The notes under the pieces were generated by a model. It was given only the letters and a program-made list of their open reading frames with translations, was not told the DNA's origin and ran no database searches. This document shows positions 1 through 9,181 of a stretch of DNA of 64,000 nt, piece by piece. The number at the start of each line of letters is the position of its first letter. The first letter of the stretch is position 1. The DNA is from Parvibaculum sp. Its GTDB lineage: Bacteria; Pseudomonadota; Alphaproteobacteria; Parvibaculales; Parvibaculaceae. The DNA is taken from assembly GCA_002694985.1 (NCBI GenBank), contig NZNS01000003.1, forward strand, positions 62,001 to 126,000, in the 5' to 3' direction. Position numbers and translations under genes: made by a program.

Positions 1-239
1 TCCAGCTTTTGCCGACGGCGCTCATCCCGCAGATCGCGATCATCCTGCTGATAGATTCCGTGAAACTTCATCAGCTTCACGTCGTCCGCAGAGGGAACGG
101 CACCCGTTATCCGGTCCAACAGTCCATCGGAAATCGTACCCCGCAAATAGTCGCTTGCAGCCTTCATGCGCTCGTCGGCACTCAGGCGTTCGAGAGGCTG
201 AGAGAGATCGCGGCTGCGGTCGAGGGAACTCGTGGTCAT
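1..239 (-). CDS. cysI: Sulfite reductase (NADPH) hemoprotein beta subunit, 5' part only
   Basis: The visible 79 codons encode the N-terminus of the siroheme/[4Fe-4S] subunit that reduces sulfite to sulfide in cysteine biosynthesis. The stretch around residues 40-65, with [10 protein letters not shown] followed by [12 protein letters not shown], is the hallmark start of CysI. The gene reads leftward and runs off the window edge, so the siroheme ligands are not visible. The ATG lies 9 bases after the cysJ stop and is preceded by GAGGAAAAATC, which places a GAGG ribosome site at the end of cysJ. The two genes are therefore almost certainly co-transcribed as cysJI. Identity rests on the N-terminal motif and the cysJ neighbour. 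Confidence 0.88.
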   Translation of the reverse strand, partial: MTTSSLDRSRDLSQPLERLSADERMKAASDYLRGTISDGLLDRITGAVPSADDVKLMKFHGIYQQDDRDLRDERRRQKL

Positions 240-248
240 GATTTTTCC

Positions 249-2051
249 TCAGTAGACATCGCGCTGGTAGCGGTGAGTTGATTGCAAATTGCGGACATAG
301 TCCTCCGCAGCGTCGCGTCCAGTGCCTCCTTCGGCGGCGACAATATCGATCAGCATCCGATGCACGTCCGGTGCAAGATTGGCTGCATCGCCGCATACGT
401 AGACATGAGCGCCCTCCTCCAGCCAGCCGAAAACCTCGCGCGACCGCTCCTTCAGCCGATGCTGTACGTAAGTTTTTTCTTCTTGATCGCGGGAAAAGGC
501 GACATCCATGCGCGTGAGTGCACCATCCTTCAGCCAGCCTTGCCATTCAGTCTGGTAGAGGAAGTCGGTGCGGAAGTTTCGCTCGCCGAAGAACAACCAG
601 TTCCGGCCCGTGGCGCCGCGAGCTTCCCGCTCCTGAAGGAAGGCACGATACGGCGCGACGCCCGTGCCAGCGCCGATCATGATTGCAGGCACGTCATCTG
701 CGGGCAGCCGGAAATGTGCATTGCTCTGGATATAGACCGGCAAAACGTCGTCGACGGCGATGCGATCCGCAAGCAGGCTGGACGCAACTCCCTCCCGTGC
801 CTCGCCGTGCAATTCATAGCGAACGGGGGCCACCGTCAGATGGGCTTCTTCCGGTACGGCTGCCAGACTCGACGCCAACGAATAGAGGCGCGGTTGCAGC
901 GGACGCAAGGCACTTATGAAACCTTGCGGCATGACGCCAGATACCGGAAACCGGCGTATGATATCAATAATATGGTGAGTACGGAGGAAATCTGACCGCT
1001 CTCCGGCGCGATCTTCATTCTGAAGCGATTTCAACTCGGCAGATTCACTCAGCATGGACCAGTAATCGAGGAACCGGGGTGTCGCTGTGGTAATCTCGAA
1101 GCGATGCATCAAAGCTTCGCCAAGGGTCATGTTTGTACCCTTGAACTCAAACGCCTCATCTGGCGCAAGCGACAACGCCAGAAGCAGTGCGTCAACAACG
1201 GCCGGATCGTTCGAGGCAACGAGGCCGAGTGCATCTCCCGGCTCGTAGCTGAGCCCGGCCCCTTCCAGAGAAAATTCGATATGCCGTGTTTCCTTCGTCG
1301 AGCCTCGGCCAACGATGGGAATGTTTTCGAGCACCCTGGCAGGAAACGGATTTTTCTTGCCGTAATCGGAGCCTGGGAGAGGAAGGGGTGTTTCAGGCTG
1401 TGCGGTAGAAACGGACACGGCACTCGCTTCTGCCGTCAGCAAATCGACAATCTTCCTTGTCCAGGCAGCTGCGGGTTCTTCATAGTCGACATCGCAATCG
1501 GTACGAGGTTCGAGTCTCGTCGCTCCAAGTTCCTCAAAGCGCGTATCGATCCGTTTTCCTGCCTGGCAGTAGAATTCGTAGGTCGAGTCACCGAGAGCCA
1601 GCACTGCAAAGCGGACATCGCCGAGTTTCGGTGCCTTGCGGCTTTCCAGAAACTCGAAAAAACCTACTGCCGGTTGTGGCGGATCCCCCTCTCCATATGT
1701 GCTAACCACAATCAGCACATCCTGTTCCTGAGCAAGCTGCCGGGGCTTGTAGTCCGCCATGTCAATCGGTATGGCCGTAAGCCCCTTCGCCTGCAGGGAC
1801 TCAGAAAGAGCCTTGGCAAGCTCGGCAGCATTGCCGGTTTCCGTTCCATAGAGGATGGAGAGTTTTCGCGCCGTTACCGTCGTGGAGGGTGTCGCGGCGG
1901 TCTGTTTCGAGGGGGAAAGCCCCGCCTCAAACCCTGCAAAATATCCGCTCAACCAGCGGGCTTCTTCCGGTCCAATAGTCTGCAGTAGTTCCTGGACGAG
2001 ACGCGATTGTTCCGGGGTCAACATTTTCCCCGGCGGTTCGGATCGGGTCAT
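249..2051 (-). CDS. cysJ: Sulfite reductase (NADPH) flavoprotein alpha subunit
   Basis: This 600-residue protein passes electrons from NADPH through FAD and FMN to CysI. It has a short N-terminal region, a flavodoxin domain with the FMN-phosphate loop YGTETGNA near residues 68-75, a ferredoxin-reductase-like FAD domain with RLYSLASS near 387, and an NADPH domain with GAGTGVAPYRAF near 455. It ends in YQRDVY, the usual CysJ C-terminus whose aromatic residue stacks on FAD. The length matches the family. It is the first gene of a cysJI pair; a 200-base upstream gap carries a good inverted repeat. A second ATG at codon 10 is a possible alternative start. Confidence 0.95.
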   Translation of the reverse strand: MTRSEPPGKMLTPEQSRLVQELLQTIGPEEARWLSGYFAGFEAGLSPSKQTAATPSTTVTARKLSILYGTETGNAAELAKALSESLQAKGLTAIPIDMADYKPRQLAQEQDVLIVVSTYGEGDPPQPAVGFFEFLESRKAPKLGDVRFAVLALGDSTYEFYCQAGKRIDTRFEELGATRLEPRTDCDVDYEEPAAAWTRKIVDLLTAEASAVSVSTAQPETPLPLPGSDYGKKNPFPARVLENIPIVGRGSTKETRHIEFSLEGAGLSYEPGDALGLVASNDPAVVDALLLALSLAPDEAFEFKGTNMTLGEALMHRFEITTATPRFLDYWSMLSESAELKSLQNEDRAGERSDFLRTHHIIDIIRRFPVSGVMPQGFISALRPLQPRLYSLASSLAAVPEEAHLTVAPVRYELHGEAREGVASSLLADRIAVDDVLPVYIQSNAHFRLPADDVPAIMIGAGTGVAPYRAFLQEREARGATGRNWLFFGERNFRTDFLYQTEWQGWLKDGALTRMDVAFSRDQEEKTYVQHRLKERSREVFGWLEEGAHVYVCGDAANLAPDVHRMLIDIVAAEGGTGRDAAEDYVRNLQSTHRYQRDVY

Positions 2052-2185
2052 GGCGCATCTACCTCAGCAGTTGGCTTCCCCCTCCCGCACCTCTGCCCGA
2101 TCAATCGGGCAACCTCGGCACTGTTTTCGTGAAGCACGTTTCGCTGGGCGCAGATGTGCGTGGTTTGCCTTCACAAGACAAACGC

Positions 2186-2211
2186 ATATTGTTTTTGTTT
2201 CTAAACAATAT
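2186..2211. promoter_or_regulatory. Inverted repeat upstream of cysJ, candidate operator
   Basis: Perfect 9-base arms ATATTGTTT and AAACAATAT flank an 8-base spacer in the AT-rich gap before cysJ. The position, about 135 bases upstream of the cysJ start, and the AT-rich dyad fit a LysR-type binding site. A LysR gene sits two genes away. The regulator assignment is inference. Confidence 0.5.
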
Positions 2212-2252
2212 TTTTTATATTAATCGGATATCGGCATGAACTCAGACCGGGC

Positions 2253-2765
2253 TCAGCCGCTCGAATATGTATCGCTGCCGGGGTCCGGCATGTTCTTCAG
2301 GAAAGTATCCGTCAAGCCGATGTTCGCTTCATGGCTCTGGAGCATGTCTTTCAAATCCCGGTGCAGTTCATCGCTCCGAACCCGGGGCATAAGTTCCCGC
2401 AACTTCCGCACGACCCAGGACTGTCCGCGATTCAGGAATTGCAGCCGCTCACGCAGGTCGCTGATCGCCATGGCTTTCTCGAAAAAAGCACCGCATTTCA
2501 GCGAAGGTAAACCGCCATTCTTGCGGATGTGCCGGAAAAGCATGGCACACCAACGGATCTCATCGTCACGAACGCCCCGCAGCAACTTGATTTCGTCTTC
2601 GTTTGTCAGCCCTCTCGCACTTGCAAGCGCAACGCGTGCACCAGCGCGCTCTGCCTCCAGCAACTCGTTCAGAACCGTGAGAATTTCTTCAACCGACGCA
2701 AACCCCATATAAGTGTCGTCCGCCTCGGCCGCATAACAGGCAGGGGAAGAAGGTTCCGTCGTCAT
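2253..2765 (-). CDS. Conserved protein of unknown function, ferritin-like helical (DUF6306-type)
   Basis: A 170-residue protein that is mostly helical by composition. It has a run of charged helices and the conserved-looking segments LNELLEAERAG (about 35-45), DDEIRWCAMLFRHI (about 75-88) and KAMAISDLRERL (about 105-116). The spacing of E, H and C residues resembles a four-helix, ferritin-like bundle. From memory it matches the family catalogued as DUF6306; no biochemical role is known to me. The start at 2765 was chosen because the ATG overlaps the stop of the LysR gene (ATGA), which indicates translational coupling. Upstream in-frame starts would lie inside the LysR gene. Its position between LysR and cysJ hints at a redox or sulfur role, which is only guilt by association. 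Confidence 0.75.
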   Translation of the reverse strand: MTTEPSSPACYAAEADDTYMGFASVEEILTVLNELLEAERAGARVALASARGLTNEDEIKLLRGVRDDEIRWCAMLFRHIRKNGGLPSLKCGAFFEKAMAISDLRERLQFLNRGQSWVVRKLRELMPRVRSDELHRDLKDMLQSHEANIGLTDTFLKNMPDPGSDTYSSG

Positions 2766-3610
2766 ACCGCAATCTCCGCTGCCGCGCGCAAACCGCTGCG
2801 AATGCGCGCCATCACGCCCGGATCGGCCTTGGTCGAGTGCACAACATAGGCGGAATATGAAAATTCCGGGCTGTTCGGCACGAGCGCGAGCCTCCCCTCC
2901 TCCAGGTAAGAACGGATAAACCCTTTGCGGAAATAGCCACTTCCACCTGTCGCCAGAATATATTCGAGTGCCAACGGTCCGTAGCTTATCGACACAACGG
3001 GATTTGGCTGGTCCGGGAACGCAGCCTGGTAGCTCGCAGAAAATTCTTCGCCCCAATCGATCTGTACATGGTCTTCGGGCAGGAGCGGCTTGTTGACCGG
3101 CGTGGTTCTTACGAAAACGAGTTTTTCTTCAAACAGAAGCTCCGCGATTACGCCTGGCCTGCTTTGCGCGGCGTAGATGACGGCAACGTCGAGCGAACCG
3201 TCCTGGACCTGTTCCATCAGACGTTCGGATGTATCGATCTGTGTACTGACGGCAATCTCAGGACACTCCCTGCGCATCCACAAAAGCCAGTGACGAAGCA
3301 GCGGGCTCCACAAGCTGAGTTCGACACCTACCGTAACCACGGTGTCCCGGCCCGGCGGCAGGGCGACCGCGTGACGGGCCCGGTCCCACACCTGAACAAG
3401 CGTGGTGGCAAAACGAAGGAACTGCTCGCCGGCAGGGGTCAGTTTCGCCCCCGCCTTGTTCCGCACGAATACCGGACGATCGAGCCGGTCCTCCAGAACA
3501 CGTATGCGGGCGCTTACTGCCGTCTGTGTCAGATTCAGGTTGGCAGCGGCGCCGACAAAGCTGCCCGTCTTCACGACTTCCAGGAATGTGCGCGCGACGT
3601 CGATATCCAT
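2762..3610 (-). CDS. LysR-family transcriptional regulator
   Basis: This 282-residue regulator has the LysR winged helix-turn-helix in residues 1-60 (MDIDVARTFLEVV, then AAANLNLTQTAVSARI), followed by a periplasmic-binding-protein-like effector domain. It resembles the subgroup annotated as HdfR/LysR more than CysB, so its effector is unclear. It is co-transcribed with the downstream DUF6306-type gene (4-base overlap). It diverges from a small membrane protein and a 1-Cys peroxiredoxin, which are plausible targets because LysR proteins often control divergent genes. cysJI downstream could also be a target. Confidence 0.88.
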   Translation of the reverse strand: MDIDVARTFLEVVKTGSFVGAAANLNLTQTAVSARIRVLEDRLDRPVFVRNKAGAKLTPAGEQFLRFATTLVQVWDRARHAVALPPGRDTVVTVGVELSLWSPLLRHWLLWMRRECPEIAVSTQIDTSERLMEQVQDGSLDVAVIYAAQSRPGVIAELLFEEKLVFVRTTPVNKPLLPEDHVQIDWGEEFSASYQAAFPDQPNPVVSISYGPLALEYILATGGSGYFRKGFIRSYLEEGRLALVPNSPEFSYSAYVVHSTKADPGVMARIRSGLRAAAEIAV

Positions 3611-3713
3611 TCAGCAACAACTTTCATTTCAATCGATAATTATATTCATTTGCTTGTGCCTCTTTCGCAAGTGGATAGTTGATCGGCATTCAAGCGAAGC
3701 GGATCCCTATCCG

Positions 3714-3956
3714 ATGGCAGACGACAGTTCACAACCCGCCAACAGACAACAGCGTCCGTGGCGCTTCATCGTCTACTGGATCGCGGCTTCCGCTGTCTCA
3801 ATGATTTCCGTTCGTGCGCTCGTGCGGGTGTTTGTCGCAACGGGCGCAATCGCCGCGTCGGACGCAACCCTCGCCACCTTCTTGGCCTTACCCGTCGCCT
3901 TTCTTGTGGTTGCGCTTTTCGCCCCAAGAGGCGTAGCCCAAACCCATAAAGAATAA
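3714..3956 (+). CDS. Small two-helix membrane protein, unknown function
   Basis: An 80-residue protein with a polar, Gln-rich N-terminus (residues 1-15) and two hydrophobic segments, about 18-46 and 52-70, joined by a short loop. It is probably an inner-membrane protein with both ends on the same side. The start at 3714 was chosen because it gives a soluble lead followed directly by the first membrane segment; the longer in-frame extension runs back into the antisense of the LysR gene. The ribosome site is weak. It lies between the divergent LysR gene and the peroxiredoxin, so it may be part of the same regulon. No family recognised. Confidence 0.55.
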   Translation: MADDSSQPANRQQRPWRFIVYWIAASAVSMISVRALVRVFVATGAIAASDATLATFLALPVAFLVVALFAPRGVAQTHKE

Positions 3957-4037
3957 TGCTTACAAACTACAATAACATTCGTTTGTTTGCGCTCTGTAGA
4001 TACGCCACTTTCCGCTTCTCGCACATAAGGAGCTCCC

Positions 4038-4676
4038 ATGACCATCCAGCTCGGACAAATTGCCCCCGACTTTGAACAAGACAGCACCCAGGGGCAGATC
4101 CGCTTTCACGATTGGCTCGGCTCAAGCTGGGCGGTGCTGTTCAGCCATCCGAAGAACTTCACGCCCGTCTGCACAACGGAGCTTGGCGAAGTAGCGCGGC
4201 TTCGTCCCGAATGGGACAAGCGTAACGTGAAGCCGATCGGATTGTCGGTCGACCCGGTCGAGGCGCATCACAAGTGGGAAGAAGACATCGCTGAAACGCA
4301 GGGCCACGCGCTGGATTTTCCGATGATCGCAGATCCGGATGGGCGTGTGTCGAAGCTTTACGACATGATCCATCCCGAGAGCGATCCGACGGTTACGGTG
4401 CGCTCCGTCTTCGTGATCGATCCCTCGCGCAAAGTCCGGCTCATTCTCACCTATCCGCCAAGCACTGGCCGGAATTTTGCCGAGATACTGCGCGCGATCG
4501 ACAGCCTCCAGCTGACGGATACCCGGAGCATCGCAACACCAGTCAACTGGGAGCCCGGGCAGCATGTCGTCATTTCTCCGAAGCTCTCCGACGAGGAGGC
4601 CTCGCGTCAGTTCCCGCAGGGCTACAGGACGCTCAAGCCGTATTTGCGCATGGTCGATCTGGAGACGCGGGAATAG
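4038..4676 (+). CDS. 1-Cys peroxiredoxin (Prx6 type)
   Basis: This 212-residue thioredoxin-fold peroxidase reduces hydrogen peroxide and organic peroxides. The peroxidatic cysteine is Cys45 in FTPVCTTELG. There is no second conserved cysteine at the resolving position of 2-Cys enzymes, and the C-terminal domain (about 165-212, with GYRTLKPYLRMV) is typical of the Prx6/AhpC-TSA 1-Cys subgroup. An AAGGAG ribosome site precedes the ATG at good spacing. The gene follows the small membrane protein by 81 bases and faces the NsrR gene at its 3' end. It fits the redox theme of this corner of the window. Confidence 0.9.
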   Translation: MTIQLGQIAPDFEQDSTQGQIRFHDWLGSSWAVLFSHPKNFTPVCTTELGEVARLRPEWDKRNVKPIGLSVDPVEAHHKWEEDIAETQGHALDFPMIADPDGRVSKLYDMIHPESDPTVTVRSVFVIDPSRKVRLILTYPPSTGRNFAEILRAIDSLQLTDTRSIATPVNWEPGQHVVISPKLSDEEASRQFPQGYRTLKPYLRMVDLETRE

Positions 4677-4779
4677 TCCGGCTCTAACCCTCGAGTGTCA
4701 CGAGGGAAGAGGATGAGGCCGCTGCTATCGGGGAGGATTGTGGCGGCCTCTCTCATTCCATTGACCGCCTTCGACGCAT

Positions 4780-5265
4780 TCACCTCGATGAGGCGCGAGC
4801 ATTTTTTTGCCCTAGATCGGGACCACGGGTCTCGTCTTTCGGAGGCGGAACCCGGCGGAAATTTTTCTTCTGAAGAATGATGTCAGCCAGCGTGTACCTG
4901 TCCAGAGTTGTGACAAACGAGACCAGCGCTTCGTTGAGAACGCTCGCCAACTCACACTTCCTGGTCAGGACGCATTGATTGCCGGTCGCAAAACATTCCA
5001 CCAACGCAAAGTCCGGCTCTGTTGTTCGAACCACAGCGCCAAGATTTATTTCCTCGGGGGACATGGCAAGCATGAATCCTCCGAAACGGCCCCGCACACT
5101 CTTCAGATAACCGGCCTTGGTCAGAATATTGACCACCTTCATCAAATGCGCTTTCGAGATGTCATACACCTTCGCCGTCTCGTCGATTGTAACCAGCCGC
5201 TCATTCTCGGCGGCTGCATACATGAGAACGCGCAAGGCGTAGTCGGAAAGTGTCGTCAAACGCAT
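4780..5265 (-). CDS. nsrR: Rrf2-family nitric-oxide-sensing repressor, NsrR-like
   Basis: This 161-residue protein opens with the Rrf2 signature MRLTTLSDYALRVLMYAA and a winged helix in the first 80 residues. It carries three cysteines at 91, 98 and 104 in a C-X6-C-X5-C arrangement, matching the iron-sulfur cluster ligands of NsrR rather than those of IscR. NsrR uses its NO-sensitive cluster to repress NO-detoxification genes. The divergent neighbour is nnrS, a classic NsrR target, and the shared intergenic region holds a fitting AT-rich dyad. The C-terminal 25 residues are a basic, probably disordered tail. Confidence 0.88.
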   Translation of the reverse strand: MRLTTLSDYALRVLMYAAAENERLVTIDETAKVYDISKAHLMKVVNILTKAGYLKSVRGRFGGFMLAMSPEEINLGAVVRTTEPDFALVECFATGNQCVLTRKCELASVLNEALVSFVTTLDRYTLADIILQKKNFRRVPPPKDETRGPDLGQKNARASSR

Positions 5266-5380
5266 AAGTCACCCACTTCATGGACTTCCGGAATAACCCG
5301 GCATTCTTGAACCGTGTTGAAAAGCCTCGGACCAGGCCCTGCGACAAACGGCATCATAGCTTCCAGGCAAAAAATCTTAT

Positions 5381-5399
5381 GATATATTTTATATATATC
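5381..5399. promoter_or_regulatory. Candidate NsrR operator between nsrR and nnrS
   Basis: An inverted repeat GATATAT-TTTAT-ATATATC lies in an unusually AT-rich patch, 58 bases before the nnrS start. NsrR sites are AT-rich dyads of the form GATGYATTT-N-AAATRCATC, and this sequence keeps the outer GAT..ATC and the AT core. The call rests on position and resemblance. Confidence 0.5.
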
Positions 5400-5456
5400 T
5401 ATTAGCCGCGAACGGAACAATACAGCTTCCACTCAGACCAGGGCGTGAGGGTTCAG

Positions 5457-6632
5457 ATGAGGCTAGACGCGACACGAACAGAAACATGGACGTTCCTCAG
5501 CTATGGTTTCCGGCCGTTCTTTTTCGGCGGTGCCGTATGGGCGGTCGCGGCGATGGTACTCTGGATTGGAATGATAACAGGGAATCTTGATCTCGCCCCA
5601 GGTCTCCCCCTGGTGTCCTGGCATGTTCATGAGTTCCTGTTTGGCTATGTCGGGGCGATCATAGCGGGCTTTCTGCTCACCGCTGTTCCGAACTGGGCCG
5701 GGCGTCCTCCCCTGCGGGGCGTTTCGCTCCTTGCCCTTCTGGTTCTCTGGGTCGCGGGAAGATGCGCCTTTTTGTTGTCGGGGGTGATCGGCTACGCAGC
5801 GGCAGCGTTTATCGACGCCCTTTTTCTTCCAGCCCTTGCCCTGCTGATATTGCGCGAGGTTCGGGCAGCCGAAAACAAGGGCAATATACGGATCGGTATT
5901 ATTATCTCCATATTGGCTCTCGCCAATATCCTGTTCCACACGGAAATGGCTGTTTACGGGCAAGTCCCGTTTGCCACGCGCGGCTCCATCTCTCTCATTG
6001 TTCTGCTGATCATGTTGATCGGCGGGCGTGTCATTCCAAACTTCACCAAAAACTGGCTCGTGAGGAAGGGAAGCCACCACCTGCCTGCGCAAATGGACCG
6101 GTTTGACTATGCGGCGCTCGCCGCCGGTGTTATCGCGCTCGCATTGTGGACATCTCTTCCGGCCGCGCCCCTCGCCTGCCTTTTTCTGCTCGTCGCCGGC
6201 GCTCTTCATACGGTGCGTCTGGGGCGCTGGTCGGGATGGCGAACTTTGCGTGAACCTCTCGTTTTCATTCTTCATGCCGGATACGCATTCGTACCTCTAG
6301 GATTCATACTGGTTGGGCTGTCCCTGATTTATCCAGCCGTCATCTCGCCTTCGGTTGCCCTGCATGCATGGACAACCGGGGCGATGGGCGTAATGACGCT
6401 GGCGATCATGACGCGCGCAACCAGGGGGCATTCGGGACACCCCCTGACCGCTCCCCCGGCAACGCAGTTCATATATCTGTGTGCTGTTGCGGCGGTTATC
6501 TTCCGGCTGACGGAGCTCGTTTTCCCCGAAGCGGCACTCACGCTTTATGCGCTTTCCGCCGCCGCATGGATCGCTGCGTTCGCCGGTTTCCTGGTCATCT
6601 ACAGCCCGATGCTTCTGTTTTCCCGGAGCTGA
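5457..6632 (+). CDS. nnrS: NnrS family heme-copper membrane protein
   Basis: A 391-residue polytopic membrane protein with about 12 hydrophobic segments. Conserved features of NnrS are present: GFRPFFFGGA near the N-terminus, SWHVHEFLFGYVGA (two histidines), GGRVIPNFTKNWL in the middle and HAWTTGAMGVMTLAIMTRA later on. NnrS proteins protect cells from nitrosative stress by limiting formation of iron-NO complexes. The ATG at 5457 is preferred over an upstream GTG at 5445 because a GAGGG ribosome site lies six bases before it. The divergent NsrR-like gene and the operator-like dyad support NO-responsive expression. Confidence 0.92.
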   Translation: MRLDATRTETWTFLSYGFRPFFFGGAVWAVAAMVLWIGMITGNLDLAPGLPLVSWHVHEFLFGYVGAIIAGFLLTAVPNWAGRPPLRGVSLLALLVLWVAGRCAFLLSGVIGYAAAAFIDALFLPALALLILREVRAAENKGNIRIGIIISILALANILFHTEMAVYGQVPFATRGSISLIVLLIMLIGGRVIPNFTKNWLVRKGSHHLPAQMDRFDYAALAAGVIALALWTSLPAAPLACLFLLVAGALHTVRLGRWSGWRTLREPLVFILHAGYAFVPLGFILVGLSLIYPAVISPSVALHAWTTGAMGVMTLAIMTRATRGHSGHPLTAPPATQFIYLCAVAAVIFRLTELVFPEAALTLYALSAAAWIAAFAGFLVIYSPMLLFSRS

Positions 6633-6671
6633 CGCCTGGCCTCACCTGAAAGCGAGACCAGCCGTATTTTC

Positions 6672-8027
<1,356 letters not shown>

Positions 8028-8152
8028 TCATTGTCAACGCTGTCGCGACCGTCGATAGGTATTCCGTCAGAATCGCGCGTGGGCCGAATAGTCACTAATT
8101 CTTGCGCTGCATCTAAACGATGAAGCGATAGACGTCCACGTTTCCTCTTGTC

Positions 8153-8164
8153 GCACACGTGTGC
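8153..8164. promoter_or_regulatory. Perfect 12-base palindrome in the gdhA upstream region
   Basis: GCACACGTGTGC is fully self-complementary and lies about 132 bases upstream of the gdhA start, in the gap shared with the 3' end of the DUF488 gene. It could be an operator; no known regulator motif is matched with confidence. Confidence 0.3.
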
Positions 8165-8214
8165 AAGCGGTCCCAGGCGAGTGTCTGACGACGACGCTTA
8201 ACCCTTTAACCCGT

Positions 8215-8568
8215 CTATCCGCCGTTCTCTTTCAGGTAATCGGCGAGAACGACCGCGTGATTGTGAACCTCGTCCCGGGCGCCATAAAGAAGCGTCGCGC
8301 GCCCCTTTCCCAGTACCTTTTTCAAACACGCTACTTGCTCTGCATTGTTATCGAGTTCGCGGCGGTATTTTTTCTTGAACTCTTCCCACCGCGCCGGATC
8401 ATGCCGAAACCACTTACGCAGAGCCGCGCTGGGCGCAACCTCTTTTTGCCACGATGTAAGCGCTGCCGCTTCCTTGGTTATTCCACGGGGCCAAACGCGA
8501 TCGACCAGAACCCGCGCGCCGTCTCCCGGCGCCTTCTTCTCATATATTCTCTTCACTTGAATTTTCAT
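8215..8568 (-). CDS. DUF488 family protein
   Basis: This 117-residue cytoplasmic protein carries the DUF488 pattern: KRIYE near the start, RVLVDRVWPRGI (about 20-31), WFRHDPARWEEFKKKYRREL in the centre, and TLLYGARDEVHNHAVVLADYL at the end. The biochemical function of the family is unknown; members often sit near stress or redox genes. The start at 8568 is preferred over the ATG two codons upstream (8574) because GGAG lies seven bases before it, whereas the same GGAG is only one base from the other ATG. The gene reads towards gdhA with 190 bases between and may be a separate unit. Confidence 0.85.
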   Translation of the reverse strand: MKIQVKRIYEKKAPGDGARVLVDRVWPRGITKEAAALTSWQKEVAPSAALRKWFRHDPARWEEFKKKYRRELDNNAEQVACLKKVLGKGRATLLYGARDEVHNHAVVLADYLKENGG

Positions 8569-8843
8569 AACCATGCTCCGCGTTAGAGCCCCCGGGCAAA
8601 AATTTTACCTGCCCCTTAACATATATATGATATACTTCTTTAAGGTATCACGTCGACCTTCCGGGAAGGGCGATCAAATGACAGGCACCAAAGCAGCGGC
8701 ACATCATCCCCTGAGCGTATTATTCGCAGCCACCCCTGTTTTGTGTGCGCCGGCGTGAGAATTGGCGTCTCGGTGCTGGTGCGGGACAACGCCAGCCCTT
8801 ATCGGCCAGCCGGTTTTCAGTACGGATAAATGTAAGTCTGACC
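8569..8843. other. Intergenic region between the divergent DUF488 and ferredoxin genes
   Basis: 275 bases without a supported gene. The part nearest DUF488 (8600-8660) is AT-rich and includes the palindrome CATATATATG at 8620-8629, close in composition to the nnrS operator region. The rest has ordinary composition. It presumably holds two divergent promoters. Confidence 0.5.
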
Positions 8844-9170
8844 ATGTTTCAATTGATTTTTATACTTCCCGACGGTACCGAGACGCTGCTCAGCGTTCAT
8901 CCGGGTACGAACGTCATGGATGTCGCGATATCGAACGACATCGAAGGTATTTCTGCAAATTGCCGTGGCAATTGCGCCTGTTCCACATGCCATGTTTATG
9001 TGGAACCGGAATGGCTGGAGCGCGTCGGTGTTGCGTCCGGGATGGAAGAAGACATCCTCGACTTCGCGCCCGACGCAAAGCCGGAAAGCAGACTGTGTTG
9101 CCAGCTTGTCATGTCAAAACCTCTCGATGGACTCAGGCTGCGCATTCCCGATTGGCAACGCTGGAACTGA
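8844..9170 (+). CDS. [2Fe-2S] ferredoxin, adrenodoxin type
   Basis: This 108-residue electron carrier has the vertebrate/bacterial adrenodoxin cysteine spacing: Cys40-X5-Cys46-X2-Cys49 in CRGNCACSTCHVY, and the fourth ligand in RLCCQL (Cys85 or Cys86). Two additional cysteines, Cys44 and one of the 85/86 pair, lie beside the ligands. Such ferredoxins typically serve cytochrome P450s or Rieske oxygenases, and no such partner is visible here. The start was set at 8844 because homology to ferredoxins begins with MFQLIFILPDG; the upstream in-frame extension is low-complexity. The ribosome site is weak. The remnant of an oxygenase gene follows directly. Confidence 0.85.
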   Translation: MFQLIFILPDGTETLLSVHPGTNVMDVAISNDIEGISANCRGNCACSTCHVYVEPEWLERVGVASGMEEDILDFAPDAKPESRLCCQLVMSKPLDGLRLRIPDWQRWN

Positions 9171-9181
9171 AAACGAAGCAA

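Noticed and set aside
4695..4880. A 61-codon plus-strand frame after the peroxiredoxin
   Set aside because: It overlaps the 3' end of the NsrR-like gene in antisense and shows no protein-like pattern.
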